Shown here: in pieces, positions 48,167 through 57,394 of the stretch
Layout: each line of letters starts with the position of its first letter
Position numbering within the stretch: the first letter of the stretch is position 1
Source of the DNA: JALZAA01 sp035316025
GTDB lineage: Bacteria > Actinomycetota > Acidimicrobiia > IMCC26256 > JACDBD01
NCBI GenBank assembly: GCA_035316025.1
Contig: DATFXL010000126.1
Coordinates: 1-64,000, forward strand
Direction of reading: 5' to 3'
Length of the DNA stretch: 64,000 nt
Notes under the pieces: model-generated
The model's database searches: none
What the model was told of the DNA's origin: nothing
Seen by the model: only the letters and a program-made list of their open reading frames with translations
Made by a program: the position numbers and the translations under genes

Positions 48167-49309
48167 ATGGACACGGACGGCGCGGTCACCGAGCTGATGA
48201 CCGTGATGGGCCACGAACAGGTCGTGTTCGTCGCCGACGCGCCGTCCGGGCTCCGGGCCGTGATCGCCGTGCACTCGACGGCGCTCGGACCGTCCCTGGG
48301 AGGCATCCGCTTCTGGCACTACCCGTCCGAGCACGATGCCGTCGTCGACGCGCTCCGCCTGTCGCAGGCGATGAGCCTCAAGGCGGCAGCGGCCGGGCTC
48401 CATCAGGGCGGCGGCAAAGCGGTGGTCCTCGTCGACGACCCCGACGTCCCGCGCCGAGACGGGCTGCTCCGTGCGATGGGCCGGGCGATCGGCGATCTCG
48501 GTGGTCGCTACATCGCCGCCGAGGACGTGGGCGCTACGCCGCACGACATGGACGTCATCGCGTCGGAGACGCCTTGGGTGACCGGGCTCGACGGGCCCGG
48601 CGGGTCCGGCGATCCCTCGCCCATGACCGCGTACGGCGTGGTGCGGGCGATGGGCGCGGTGCTGGAGGAGCTCGACGGCGACGCTGCACTCGAGGGCAAG
48701 CGGGTCGTCGTGGACGGCGTCGGTCACGTCGGGACGCATCTGGCGCGCATGGTGGTCGACGCGGGCGCTCGCGTCGGCGTCGCCGACGTGAACAGGAACC
48801 GGGTGGACGCGCTCGCACGCGAGATCGGCGCCGAGGCCATCCCGATCGAGCGGGCGCTGGAGGAGGAGTGCGACGTGCTGGCGCCGTGTGCGCTCGGAGC
48901 CGTGCTCGACGAGAAGAGCATCCCGCGGTTGCAATGCCGGGCGGTGTGCGGCGCCGCCAACAATCAGCTCGCCGAGCCTGCCGACGACGACGCGCTCGCA
49001 GCGCGGGGAATCCTGTATGCGCCGGACTTCGTCGTGAACGCAGGCGGGATCATCAACCTCGCCGAGGAGTTCGTCGGCTACGACCGTGACCGCGCCCGGC
49101 GACGCACCGCCGAGATCGCCGAGACCGTGCGCCGTGTCTTCGCGATCGCCCGTGAGGGGGGAATACCTCCGGGGCGCGCCGCCGAAGAGATGGCGCGCCG
49201 ACGCATCGCGGAGGAGGGCGCCGGCCACCGCTTCCGCCCCGGCAATCCGGCGGCGTGGACGAACGGCGAGCCATTGCGCTCGGTGCGTCCCGGTGTGACC
49301 CCTCGGTAG
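48167..49309 (+). CDS. Leucine/valine dehydrogenase (Glu/Leu/Phe/Val dehydrogenase family)
   Basis: NAD-dependent amino-acid dehydrogenase of 380 residues, close in size to leucine dehydrogenases. The two active-site lysines sit 12 residues apart as in the family: K72 in MSLKAAAAGL and K84 in GGGKAVV. The nucleotide fold begins KRVVVDGVGHVGTHLARM (about 186-203), with acidic ADVNRN ending the second strand. CGAANNQLAEP and APDFVVNAGGIINLAEE are typical of branched-chain types. ATG 48167 was used; ATG 48163 is in another frame. It deaminates branched-chain amino acids or works in reverse. Confidence 0.9.
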   Translation: MDTDGAVTELMTVMGHEQVVFVADAPSGLRAVIAVHSTALGPSLGGIRFWHYPSEHDAVVDALRLSQAMSLKAAAAGLHQGGGKAVVLVDDPDVPRRDGLLRAMGRAIGDLGGRYIAAEDVGATPHDMDVIASETPWVTGLDGPGGSGDPSPMTAYGVVRAMGAVLEELDGDAALEGKRVVVDGVGHVGTHLARMVVDAGARVGVADVNRNRVDALAREIGAEAIPIERALEEECDVLAPCALGAVLDEKSIPRLQCRAVCGAANNQLAEPADDDALAARGILYAPDFVVNAGGIINLAEEFVGYDRDRARRRTAEIAETVRRVFAIAREGGIPPGRAAEEMARRRIAEEGAGHRFRPGNPAAWTNGEPLRSVRPGVTPR

Positions 49310-49350
49310 CATCCACGTCGGCCGAGCGCGATCGAAAAAGGGGGGCCGGC

Positions 49351-50886
49351 ATGAGAGTGCCACTCACGGTCAACGACTTCCTCGAGCGCGCCGCCCTCGT
49401 GTACAGCGAGCGGATCGGCATCGTCGACGAGCCCGATCAGCCGGCGGCGTCGCTCGGCGAGCTGACGTACCGGCGCGTGCGCGAGCTCGCCCGGGCTCAA
49501 GCCGCTGCGCTCGACCACTTCGGGATCGGCTTCGGCGAGCGCGTCGCCATCGTGTCGCCGAACGCCGCCCGCCTCTTCATCTCGTTCTTCGGCGTGAGCG
49601 GATCGGGCCGGATCCTCGTCCCGGTCAACTTCCGGCTGAACGCCGATGAGGTCGGCTACATCGTCGAGCACTCAGGCGCTTCGATGGTGCTCGTCGATCC
49701 CGAGCTCGACGACGCGCTGTCGAGCGTCGGCGCCAAGCACCGGTTCGTGATGGGCACCCAAGCCGACGAGGAGCTCTTCCTCGAGGGCGTCGAGCCCGAG
49801 TCGTGGGAGCCCGACGAGGACGCCACCGCGACGATCAACTACACGAGTGGCACCACGGCGCGTCCCAAGGGCGTGCAATTGACGCATCGGAACGTGTGGA
49901 TCAATGCGAGCGTCTTCGGATGGCATACCGGAGTGAACGACCGCGACGTGTACCTGCACACGCTGCCGATGTTCCATTGCAACGGCTGGGGGATGCCGTA
50001 CGCGGTCACCGGCATGGGCGGCCGTCACGTCGTGATCCGCAAGATCGACGGCGCCGAGATCCTCCGCCGTGTCGACGCGCATGGCGTCACTCTTCTCAAC
50101 GGCGCCCCCGCCGTCGTGAACGCCGTTCTCGACGCGGCCGCACAGTGGCAGGGTGAGATCCCAGGGCGGGGTCGCACGCGGATCGTGGTCGCCGGCGCGC
50201 CACCGCCAACCCGGACGATCGAGCGGGTCGAGAAGGAGCTCGGCTGGGAGTTCATCCAGATCTACGGGCTCACCGAGACGGCGCCCCTCCTGACGATGAA
50301 CCGCAGCCGCGTCGAGTACGACGACCTCTCGCCGGGAGAGCGGGCGCAGCAACTCGGTCGCGCCGGCGCGCCGACCCTCGGGGTGCAACTACGCGTGGAC
50401 GCCGAAGGAGAGGTGCACGCACGCGCCAACGTCATCATGGACGGGTACTGGGAACAGCCCGACGCGACCGGCGAAGCGATCCCCGACGGGTGGTTTCGAA
50501 CCGGTGACGGCGGTGTGATCGACGACGAGAGCTACCTGTCGATCTCCGACCGCAAGAAGGACGTCATCATCTCGGGCGGCGAGAACGTGTCCTCGATCGA
50601 GGTCGAGGACTGCCTCTTCTCGCACCCGGCGGTCGCCGAGGTCGCCGTGATCGGTGTCCCGGACGAGAAGTGGGGCGAGACGGTGAAGGCGCTGGTCGTG
50701 CTGGCGCCCGGCTCCGACGCGAGCGAAACCGACCTCATCGGGCACGCCCGGGAGCACCTCGCCCACTACAAGTGCCCGACGACCGTCGAGTTCCGCTCGG
50801 AGCTGGCGCGCACGGCAACCGGCAAGCTCCAGAAGTTCAAGCTCCGAGGCCCCTATTGGGAAGGCCGCGATCGCGGGGTGAGCTGA
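49351..50886 (+). CDS. AMP-forming acyl-CoA ligase
   Basis: ANL-superfamily ligase of 511 residues. The P-loop is NYTSGTTARPKGVQLTHRN, A5 IYGLTETAP, and the hinge WFRTGDGGVIDDESYLSISDRKKDVIISGGENVSSIEVEDCL, with the catalytic Lys in TATGKLQKFKLR. It is of the fatty-acid/benzoate-like type; MenE is possible but not indicated. AAAAAGGGGGG lies before ATG 49351. The small gene at 50889 begins 2 bases after its stop, so they are likely in one operon. Confidence 0.9.
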   Translation: MRVPLTVNDFLERAALVYSERIGIVDEPDQPAASLGELTYRRVRELARAQAAALDHFGIGFGERVAIVSPNAARLFISFFGVSGSGRILVPVNFRLNADEVGYIVEHSGASMVLVDPELDDALSSVGAKHRFVMGTQADEELFLEGVEPESWEPDEDATATINYTSGTTARPKGVQLTHRNVWINASVFGWHTGVNDRDVYLHTLPMFHCNGWGMPYAVTGMGGRHVVIRKIDGAEILRRVDAHGVTLLNGAPAVVNAVLDAAAQWQGEIPGRGRTRIVVAGAPPPTRTIERVEKELGWEFIQIYGLTETAPLLTMNRSRVEYDDLSPGERAQQLGRAGAPTLGVQLRVDAEGEVHARANVIMDGYWEQPDATGEAIPDGWFRTGDGGVIDDESYLSISDRKKDVIISGGENVSSIEVEDCLFSHPAVAEVAVIGVPDEKWGETVKALVVLAPGSDASETDLIGHAREHLAHYKCPTTVEFRSELARTATGKLQKFKLRGPYWEGRDRGVS

Positions 50887-50888
50887 CA

Positions 50889-51146
50889 GTGTCGGACGCG
50901 CCGTCGGTCTCGCGCGTGGTCGGCCAGCTCCGCTACCTGTTCGAGGAGCGACCCGAGCTCTCCGGGGCGTCGGCGGCGGAGCTCGCCCGATGGCTGAGCC
51001 GCGAGGACCGCATGGCGCGTGCTCGGGCGGCCGATCCACTCGGCAGCCGCGAGGCGGTCGAGGCCGCCGCCGCCCAGCTGGGCGATCGCATCACCGACAC
51101 CATGGTCGCCGATGCCCTCGCCCAGCTTCGCCGCCAGGACAGCTGA
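50889..51146 (+). CDS. Small alpha-helical hypothetical protein, 85 aa
   Basis: No recognised family. The protein is wholly helical and rich in Ala, Arg, Asp and Glu: VVGQLRYLFEERPEL, AAELARWLSREDRMARARAADP and SREAVEAAAAQLGDRITDTMVADALAQLRRQ. GTG 50889 was picked because it follows the ligase stop by two bases and leaves a complete reading frame. It is followed after five bases by the gene at 51152. Possibly a small accessory protein of the ligase; this is speculation. Confidence 0.55.
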   Translation: MSDAPSVSRVVGQLRYLFEERPELSGASAAELARWLSREDRMARARAADPLGSREAVEAAAAQLGDRITDTMVADALAQLRRQDS

Positions 51147-51151
51147 GGGCG

Positions 51152-51631
51152 ATGCCGAACTGGGCCGAGCAGGTCACGGCCGTGGCAACCGTGGTCAGCG
51201 CGGTCGGCTGGCTCAGCGCGGTCGGGGCGGCGCTGTTCGCGGCCCAGCAGGTGCGCGAAGCGCGCCATACACGCCAGGCCCAGGTCGGCGCCGACTTCGT
51301 CCGCCGCTGGGACGAAGCGCCGATGGTCGAGACACGACGGCTCGTCGCCGGGTTCAGGACGAAGGAGGAGCTCAAGGCCGCGTTCCTGAACTACGTCGAG
51401 AGCAACGCCGCCGAGGCGTACGTGCTCTACCGAGAGCTCGACTACTTCGAGCAGCTCGGCGCGCTCGAGCGCGTCGGCGCCGTGAACTTCGAGCTCGTCC
51501 GGCTCCTCCTGGGGCGCAGACTCATCGAGCGTTGGGAGATGTGGAAGCCCTCGGTCGACGCGCTCGGTGAGGATGTCTATCCGATGTTCGCGGGGCTCGT
51601 CGCCAAGATGCGCACCGAGCTCGCGGCATAG
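51152..51631 (+). CDS. Membrane-anchored hypothetical protein (DUF4760-like)
   Basis: Protein of 159 residues with one N-terminal membrane helix (about 8-31, TAVATVVSAVGWLSAVGAALFAA) and a helical cytosolic part: VREARHTRQAQVGADFVRRWDEAPMVETRRLV, LNYVESNAAEAYVLYRELDYFEQLGALERVGAV and IERWEMWKPSVDALGEDVYPMF. The layout is like DUF4760 proteins, of unknown function. ATG 51152 was chosen; its stop overlaps the next start (TAGTG at 51629). Confidence 0.65.
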   Translation: MPNWAEQVTAVATVVSAVGWLSAVGAALFAAQQVREARHTRQAQVGADFVRRWDEAPMVETRRLVAGFRTKEELKAAFLNYVESNAAEAYVLYRELDYFEQLGALERVGAVNFELVRLLLGRRLIERWEMWKPSVDALGEDVYPMFAGLVAKMRTELAA

Positions 51632-52176
51632 TGGGCGCCCGTTCTTACGTCTGGGGCCGGCTCGACCTCGACGGGTCCGTGTACGTCCGGTTGGACGAGG
51701 ACGTCGCCGGGGTGGAGGCCCATGGCTACGAGATCTGCGCCGAGGACGGGACCCGATGGGGAGCGCACTTCCGGGTGCTGCTCGACGCCGGTTGGCGGCA
51801 CCGGCGGACGACGGTCGAAGTCATCGACGACGCGGGCGCCCGTACGCTCGAACTGGCGTCGTCGGACGGGACCTGGACGCGGGACGGCCGTCGCGACCCC
51901 ACCCTCGACGGGTGCACCGATCTCGACCTGGCGGGCAATCCCTTCACGAACGCCTTCGTGACCCGCCGAGTCGCGCCCCACGTCGGCGGCGAGGTGGAGG
52001 TGCTGGCCGCCTACGTCGAGACGCCCGCGCTGTCGGTGCGGCCGCTCCTGCAGCGCTACCGCCGTGTGGCAGCCGACCGGTGGGTCTACTCCGACGACCT
52101 GTACGGCACCTTCCAGTTCGACGCCGACGCCGACGGCGTGGCCGTCGACTATCAGGACCTGGCCGTACGGAAATGA
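51631..52176 (+). CDS. Putative glycolipid-binding protein (PF06475-like)
   Basis: Beta-rich protein of 181 residues. DGCTDLDLAGNPFTNAFVTRR (about 94-114) is the typical motif of the putative glycolipid-binding family, and YRRVAADRWVYSDDLYGTFQFDADADG the closing part. The name of the family comes from limited data, so the role is uncertain. GTG 51631 overlaps the preceding TAG by one base. The next gene can start inside its stop (ATGA at 52173). Confidence 0.7.
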   Translation: MGARSYVWGRLDLDGSVYVRLDEDVAGVEAHGYEICAEDGTRWGAHFRVLLDAGWRHRRTTVEVIDDAGARTLELASSDGTWTRDGRRDPTLDGCTDLDLAGNPFTNAFVTRRVAPHVGGEVEVLAAYVETPALSVRPLLQRYRRVAADRWVYSDDLYGTFQFDADADGVAVDYQDLAVRK

Positions 52177-52193
52177 GTCGCGGCGCACCTACC

Positions 52194-52586
52194 ATGAGCG
52201 TCGTGAGCGTGCAGCTGAACCACACGATCGTCTGGAGCCGAGACAAGCGCCGGTCGGCCGCGTTCCTCGCCGAGATGCTCGGCCGGCCCGAGCCCAAGCC
52301 GTGGGGACCGTTCCACATCGTCGACGTCGACAACGACGTGTCGCTCGACTTCCACGACACGGACGGCGAGATCGCACACCAGCACTACGCGTTCCTGATC
52401 GGCGAAGACGACTTCGACGACGTGTACGGCCGCATCCGAGAGCGCGGCCTCGAGCACTGGGCCGACCCGATGCAGAGCCGGGCCGGCGAGATCAATCGCA
52501 ACGACGGCGGCCGCGGCGTGTACTTCGAGGATCCTGACGGCCACCTCCTCGAGGTGATCACTCGCCCGTACGGCAGCGGCGCGTGA
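52194..52586 (+). CDS. VOC-family protein
   Basis: Vicinal-oxygen-chelate protein of 130 residues. VQLNHTIVWSRDKRRSAAFLAEMLG (about 6-30) carries the first metal-ligand His, HQHYAFLIGEDDFDDVYGRIRERGLEHWADP the second, and GVYFEDPDGHLLEVITRPY ends with the catalytic Glu. ATG 52194 gives the usual start for this type; ATG 52173, which overlaps the previous stop as ATGA, would add seven residues. Substrate unknown. Confidence 0.8.
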   Translation: MSVVSVQLNHTIVWSRDKRRSAAFLAEMLGRPEPKPWGPFHIVDVDNDVSLDFHDTDGEIAHQHYAFLIGEDDFDDVYGRIRERGLEHWADPMQSRAGEINRNDGGRGVYFEDPDGHLLEVITRPYGSGA

Positions 52587-52684
52587 TCGGCAGCTGGTCC
52601 GGGCCTCGGAGCGGCCGCCGCCCGGCGACTCACCGGCGCGCCCTACGCTGACGCTGCTGCCAGCCGCCGAAGCGGGGGAAGTGG

Positions 52685-53920
52685 ATGCGAGGTCTGCTGT
52701 ACGGCGTTGCGCCCGAGCCGCAGCCGGAGCCGGACGAGGACAACCATCTGCTGCGGGGCCTCGCGCACACGCCGATGAGGCAGGAAGAGCTCGACGACCC
52801 CGGGTTCCTTCTGCCGGACTGGGTCGTGACCCGTCCTCGCCTCACCGGCATTTGCGGTTCGGATGCCAAGCAGGTGTTCATGGACTGGGTGAACGTGGCC
52901 ACCCCCGACAACCCGATGAAGGGCTTCTTCTCGCTGCCGCAGGTGCTCGGGCACGAGGTCGTCGCCGACGTCGTCGCCCTCGGCCCCGAGGCCGAGGGGC
53001 TCGAGGTCGGGGACCGCGTCGTGCTGAACCCCTGGCTGTCGTGCCGTCCCCGGGGCGTCGACCCGATCTGTCCCGCGTGCGAGGCGGGCGACCTCAGCCT
53101 GTGCTGGAACTTCAGCGTGGGCCCGATTGCGCCGGGCATCCACAGCGGTACCTCGAAGGACGCTGGCGGCGGGTACGCGCAGCTGATGCCCGCCCACGAC
53201 ACGCAGCTGTTCAAGGTCCCCGAGGAGGTGCCGGACGAGCTCGCCGTGTTCGCCGACCCGTTCGCGGTCAGCCTGCACTCCGTGACCCGGCATCCGCCGG
53301 TACCGGGCGGCAAGGTGATGGTGTACGGCTCCGGAGCCTTGGGAACGTGCGCGACCGCCATCATCCGTTCGCTCCACCCGGACGTCGAGGTGCTCGTCGT
53401 CGCCCGCTTCGAAGCTCAGGCCGCCTTGGCGCGCAAGCTCGGCGCCACCGTCATCCACCACGAACCTGCGCTGCGCGTGATCGAGGAGGCCGCGGCGTGG
53501 TCCGGCGGTGTGCTCCAGCCGAGTGATGGGTTGCCGATGGCCTACCCGGGCGAGATCGACGTGGTGTACGACACCATCGGCAAGCAAGAGACGTTCGAGG
53601 TGGGCGCGCGCGTCCTCAAGGCCCGCGGCACCCTCGTGAAAGCAGGTGTCCACGGGCCGACGTTCTGGGAGGACACGCCGCTGTACTTCAAGGAGCTGTC
53701 GCTGGTCGGCTCGAACGCGTTCGGCGTCGAGGAGGTCGACGGTGTTCGCCGGCACGGAATCCAGCACTACCTCGACCTGGTGCGGGAAGGGCGAGTCGAC
53801 CTCACGGGCATGCTCACCCACACCTTCGTGCTCGACGACTGGCGCGACGCCTTCACTGCGCTGGCCACGCAGGACCGCAGCGCCGCCATCAAGGTCGCGT
53901 TCGACTTTCGGGAGCGCTGA
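52685..53920 (+). CDS. Zinc-binding medium-chain alcohol dehydrogenase
   Basis: MDR-superfamily dehydrogenase of 411 residues. LTGICGSDAKQV has the catalytic-zinc Cys, PQVLGHEVVADVVALG the His-Glu, and NPWLSCRPRGVDPICPACEAGDLSLC a modified structural-zinc loop with extra spacing between cysteines. The nucleotide fold is KVMVYGSGALGTCATAIIRSLH (about 214-235). A 40-residue N-terminal addition and an insertion make it longer than standard ADHs. Substrate unknown. It ends 1 base before the stop of the convergent methyltransferase gene. Confidence 0.86.
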   Translation: MRGLLYGVAPEPQPEPDEDNHLLRGLAHTPMRQEELDDPGFLLPDWVVTRPRLTGICGSDAKQVFMDWVNVATPDNPMKGFFSLPQVLGHEVVADVVALGPEAEGLEVGDRVVLNPWLSCRPRGVDPICPACEAGDLSLCWNFSVGPIAPGIHSGTSKDAGGGYAQLMPAHDTQLFKVPEEVPDELAVFADPFAVSLHSVTRHPPVPGGKVMVYGSGALGTCATAIIRSLHPDVEVLVVARFEAQAALARKLGATVIHHEPALRVIEEAAAWSGGVLQPSDGLPMAYPGEIDVVYDTIGKQETFEVGARVLKARGTLVKAGVHGPTFWEDTPLYFKELSLVGSNAFGVEEVDGVRRHGIQHYLDLVREGRVDLTGMLTHTFVLDDWRDAFTALATQDRSAAIKVAFDFRER

Positions 53921-53921
53921 C

Positions 53922-54737
53922 CTAGCCGGATCGCTCGAACGTCACTTGACGCATGCCCCAGGTGATCGTCGGCCCTCTCGGTCCCTTCACGAGCTGGCCG
54001 AGCGCGCCCTCCAGGTCGTCGAGGTCGCCGCGGCCGTGTCTGTCCCGGACGAAGGGGTCCTCGCGCCACGTCGCGAAATTCAGTGCGAACAGCTCGGCCG
54101 CCAGCGGGACCGGGACCGGATGGACGCGCACCACGCTCGTCCGCTTCCGCCCGTCCCGCCCACCGTCGAACTTGTCGACGATCGGCCCGGCGGCGAGCGA
54201 GGTGCCGCGCGCCTCGATCAGCGCCGCCAGCATCGTGAGATAACGGCGCAACACCGGATCGCTTGTTCGGATCCACTCCACTTCGTCGAGCGCCAGCACC
54301 CCGCCCAGCTCGAGCTGGGTCATCCATGCCCGCACCACCCGATCGGGGCGAGGAATGTGCGACAGGACGAAGCGGGCGTACGCCAGATTCGCGCGACCCG
54401 TCGGGAACGGCAGTTCCATCAGGTCGTGCTCGACGAACGCCACCCCCGGCGGCTCGTCGGCGCGGGCGCGGGCGATGAACGATTCGGAGGAATCGAGCCC
54501 CACCGTCCTCGTCGCGCCCGTGATCGTTGCGACCAGGCGCGTCGTGTGCCCCGGTCCGCAGCCCAAGTCGAGAGCGAGTCGCGGCTGCTTCGGCACGTCG
54601 TCACGCAGGAATACCGCACTCGGCGATCTCCACCGCTCGGCCACCAGGGCGAGGCGACGCGCCGCCGGCTCGGTGTCACCGAAGACGTAATCGGAGCGGC
54701 CGCTCACGCCGGGGACCGTACCCGGGAGTATCGTCAC
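53922..54737 (-). CDS. SAM-dependent methyltransferase
   Basis: Class I methyltransferase of 271 residues. Motif I is LALDLGCGPGHTTRLVA (about 54-70), then the acidic VGLDSSESFIARARAD, VEHDLMELPF, and YARFVLSHIPRPDRVVRAWMTQLELGGVLALDEVEWI. It resembles trans-aconitate- or ubiE-like small-molecule methyltransferases. GTG 54737 is used; further GTG codons occur downstream. It is divergent from the acyl-CoA ligase at 54769 by 31 bases. Confidence 0.82.
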   Translation of the reverse strand: MTILPGTVPGVSGRSDYVFGDTEPAARRLALVAERWRSPSAVFLRDDVPKQPRLALDLGCGPGHTTRLVATITGATRTVGLDSSESFIARARADEPPGVAFVEHDLMELPFPTGRANLAYARFVLSHIPRPDRVVRAWMTQLELGGVLALDEVEWIRTSDPVLRRYLTMLAALIEARGTSLAAGPIVDKFDGGRDGRKRTSVVRVHPVPVPLAAELFALNFATWREDPFVRDRHGRGDLDDLEGALGQLVKGPRGPTITWGMRQVTFERSG

Positions 54738-54768
54738 CGCCGCCGGGATTCACCGCAGAGGGGGGCGC

Positions 54769-56322
54769 GTGGACACCGAGCTCGACGAGCTGCTGGCATG
54801 GGCCGACCGCGGGATGGCGGTCGGCTGGCACGCGGCGCGCCGGCCCGACCTCCCTGCGCTGATCACCCCGGAGGCGACGCTCACCTACGGCGACCTGAAC
54901 GCACGCGCCAACCGGCTGGCGCGCGTGTTGCGGCGGCGCGGCTTGCAGCGCGGGGATGCCGTCGCGCTCCTGTGTTCGAACCGGATCGAGTTCGTGGAGG
55001 TCCTCCTCGCGACCCAGCGGACAGGCTTGCGCCTCACAACCGTGAACTGGCATCTCACCGCGGACGAGGCCGGCTACATCGTCGAAGACTGCGAGGCGCG
55101 GGCGTTCGTGGCCGAGGCCCGTTTCGCGGCCGTCGCCCGCGGCGCAGCCGACGCCGCGCTCAGCGAGACCGCGCGCCTGGCCGTCGCCGGATCGATCGAC
55201 GGCTTCGAGGACTACGACACCGCCGTCGCCGCCGAACCGGGCGAGGACCTTTCCGATCCGGTGCTGGGCTCGCAGATGCTCTACACCTCCGGGACCACAG
55301 GACGGCCGAAGGGCGTGTTCCGCGACGACGCGTCGCTCGCGACTGCCGTGACGCTGGCCCGAGCGGCGTACCGCGACGGCAACGTGCATCTCCTCACCGG
55401 GCCGCTGTACCACGCCGCGCCCCTGCTGTTCTCGCTCAACGCGCCGTTGATCGCGGGGATCACGATCGTGTTGATGCCGGCATGGGATCCCGAGGAGGCG
55501 CTCCGCCTGATCGACGCGCACCGTGTCACGCACACGCACATGGTGCCAACCATGTTCCATCAGCTCCTCGGGCTGCCCGACGATGTACGTGAGCTTTACG
55601 ACATCTCGTCCTTGCACAACGTCCTCCACGGCGCGGCGCCGTGCCCGGTCGGGGTGAAGCAGCGTCTCATCGAGTGGTGGGGCCCAGTCGTGAACGAGTA
55701 CTACGCCGCCACCGAGGGGCTCGGGACCTGGGTCGATGCCCGCACGTGGCTGCGCAAGCCCGGCACCGTCGGCAAGCCCGTCCCGGACGACCAGGTCGTG
55801 GTCGGCGACGAAGAAGGGAACCGCATGCCGCCGGGCGAGGTCGGGCTGGTCTGGTTCAAGGCGTCGGAGGTGCCGTTCGAGTACTTCAAGGACCCGGCCA
55901 AGACGAAGTCGTCCTACCGCGACCGTCACTTCACCCTCGGCGACATGGGCTACTTCGACGAGGACGGGTTCCTGTTCCTCACCGACCGGAGCGCCAACCT
56001 CATCATCTCGGGTGGCGTCAACATCTATCCGGCGGAGGTCGACGCCGTGCTGCTCGAGCACCCAGCGGTCGCCGACGCCGCCGTCATCGGCGTGCCCAAC
56101 GCGGAGTGGGGTGAAGACGTGCTGGCCGTGATCGAGCTCCGCGCCGACCGCTCGCCGGGCGACGAGCTCGCAGACGAGCTCGTCGCCTTCTGCCGCGACC
56201 GGCTTGCGCACTACAAGTCCCCTCGCCGCGTCGAGTTCGTCGACCGTCTGCCGCGACAGGACAACGGCAAGATCTACAAGCGGCTGCTGCGCGACCGCTA
56301 CCGCGAGCGGGCCGCGAACTGA
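54769..56322 (+). CDS. AMP-forming acyl-CoA ligase
   Basis: ANL ligase of 517 residues. Its P-loop is YTSGTTGRPKGVFRDDAS, A5 is YYAATEGLGTW, and the hinge is DRHFTLGDMGYFDEDGFLFLTDRSANLIISGGVNIYPAEVDAVL, with catalytic Lys in QDNGKIYKRLLR. The A5 region with Glu-Gly is like the FadD-type and bile-acid/steroid ligases of actinobacteria. The substrate acid is unknown. GTG 54769 follows AGAGGGGGG. The 2-hydroxyacid dehydrogenase gene starts 25 bases downstream. Confidence 0.9.
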   Translation: MDTELDELLAWADRGMAVGWHAARRPDLPALITPEATLTYGDLNARANRLARVLRRRGLQRGDAVALLCSNRIEFVEVLLATQRTGLRLTTVNWHLTADEAGYIVEDCEARAFVAEARFAAVARGAADAALSETARLAVAGSIDGFEDYDTAVAAEPGEDLSDPVLGSQMLYTSGTTGRPKGVFRDDASLATAVTLARAAYRDGNVHLLTGPLYHAAPLLFSLNAPLIAGITIVLMPAWDPEEALRLIDAHRVTHTHMVPTMFHQLLGLPDDVRELYDISSLHNVLHGAAPCPVGVKQRLIEWWGPVVNEYYAATEGLGTWVDARTWLRKPGTVGKPVPDDQVVVGDEEGNRMPPGEVGLVWFKASEVPFEYFKDPAKTKSSYRDRHFTLGDMGYFDEDGFLFLTDRSANLIISGGVNIYPAEVDAVLLEHPAVADAAVIGVPNAEWGEDVLAVIELRADRSPGDELADELVAFCRDRLAHYKSPRRVEFVDRLPRQDNGKIYKRLLRDRYRERAAN

Positions 56323-56347
56323 ACGTCCGACCTTTACGCTCGACGCC

Positions 56348-57364
56348 GTGCAAGCTCTGCTCACCGAGACGGCTGGCCGTCTCCTGGACGAACGTAGCGA
56401 TCGTGTCGGCCGGCCCATCGAGCAGGTGCGCATGCAGCGCGACGGCCGGCTCACGATCGGCGGAAGCGCGGTCGACGCTGACGCCGTCAGGCCGGAGGTC
56501 GCCTGCGCGACTGGTGACATCTTCTTCCGTGGCGGCGCGGCATCGTGGTTCGAGATCCTGCTCCGAACGACATCGTTGCAGTGGTTCCAGTCGCCGGCGG
56601 CCGGCTACATCGCGCTGTACGACCGCCTCTTCGAACACGGCATGCGGATCACGGGCGCGCACGTGAACGCGATCCCGATTGCCGAGTACGTGATCCAGGC
56701 CGTGCTGGCGCATTTCCAGCGGGCCGATGAATGGGCGGTCGCGCGAGCCGACCACGAATGGCGACCCCACGAGTTCCGCGAGGTCTTCGCTACGACGTGG
56801 CTCGTGGTCGGCGTCGGCGCCATCGGCTCGGCGGTCGCCGAACGGGTCCGGGCGCTCGGCGTGCGCGTGCTCGGTCACCGCCGCCGGCCGGTGGGTGACG
56901 AGCCGGTCCACGAGATGCTCGGCCGCGACGCTCTGCTCCACGCGTTGCCACGCTGTGATGTCGTCGTGCTGGCGGCGCCGGCGACACCCGAGACCACCGG
57001 TATGGTCGACGAAGCGTTCCTCGCTGCGATGGCGCCCGGGTCGGTGCTCGTCAACGTGGCCCGCGGGGCGCTGGTCGACGAGCCCGCGCTCCTCGCTGCG
57101 CTCGATCGGGGCCGACCCGAGGCGGCGATCCTCGACGTGTTCGCCACCGAGCCGCTGCCCGCCGACAGCCCGTTCTGGGGCCATCCCAAGGTCGTGCTCA
57201 CACCGCACTCTTCGGCGGGTGGGCTCGCCCGCCACGGCCGTGTCGTCGACCTCTTCGTCGAGAATTTGGCGCGTTACCGGGAGGGTCGCCAGCTCGTCCA
57301 CGAGGTGCCTCCCGCCCGTGGTGTGGCGACTCGGACATGGCTGGACGAGGGCGCCCGCTCCTGA
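56348..57364 (+). CDS. D-2-hydroxyacid dehydrogenase (NAD-binding)
   Basis: D-isomer-specific 2-hydroxyacid dehydrogenase of 338 residues. ATTWLVVGVGAIGSAVAERVRALGVRVLGHRRRP (about 156-189) is the nucleotide site; the Arg after HR suggests NADP may be used. CDVVVLAAPATPETTGMV, GSVLVNVARGALVDEPALLAAL (catalytic Arg), AAILDVFATEPLP (Glu) and LTPHSSA (His) complete the active site. TACGCT at 56335-56340 stands 7 bases before GTG 56348, so a leaderless mRNA is likely. Substrate unknown. Confidence 0.88.
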   Translation: MQALLTETAGRLLDERSDRVGRPIEQVRMQRDGRLTIGGSAVDADAVRPEVACATGDIFFRGGAASWFEILLRTTSLQWFQSPAAGYIALYDRLFEHGMRITGAHVNAIPIAEYVIQAVLAHFQRADEWAVARADHEWRPHEFREVFATTWLVVGVGAIGSAVAERVRALGVRVLGHRRRPVGDEPVHEMLGRDALLHALPRCDVVVLAAPATPETTGMVDEAFLAAMAPGSVLVNVARGALVDEPALLAALDRGRPEAAILDVFATEPLPADSPFWGHPKVVLTPHSSAGGLARHGRVVDLFVENLARYREGRQLVHEVPPARGVATRTWLDEGARS

Positions 57365-57394
57365 TCATCGCGTGTCTCGCTAGCCTCCGACTCC

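Noticed and set aside
47009..49363. A 784-codon minus-strand frame over the LLM oxidoreductase and amino-acid dehydrogenase
   Set aside because: No recognisable domain; composition is that of a shadow frame.
49351..50886. MenE (o-succinylbenzoyl-CoA ligase)
   Set aside because: The ligase is a generic fatty/aromatic type, 36 kb from menD, with no specific MenE marks.
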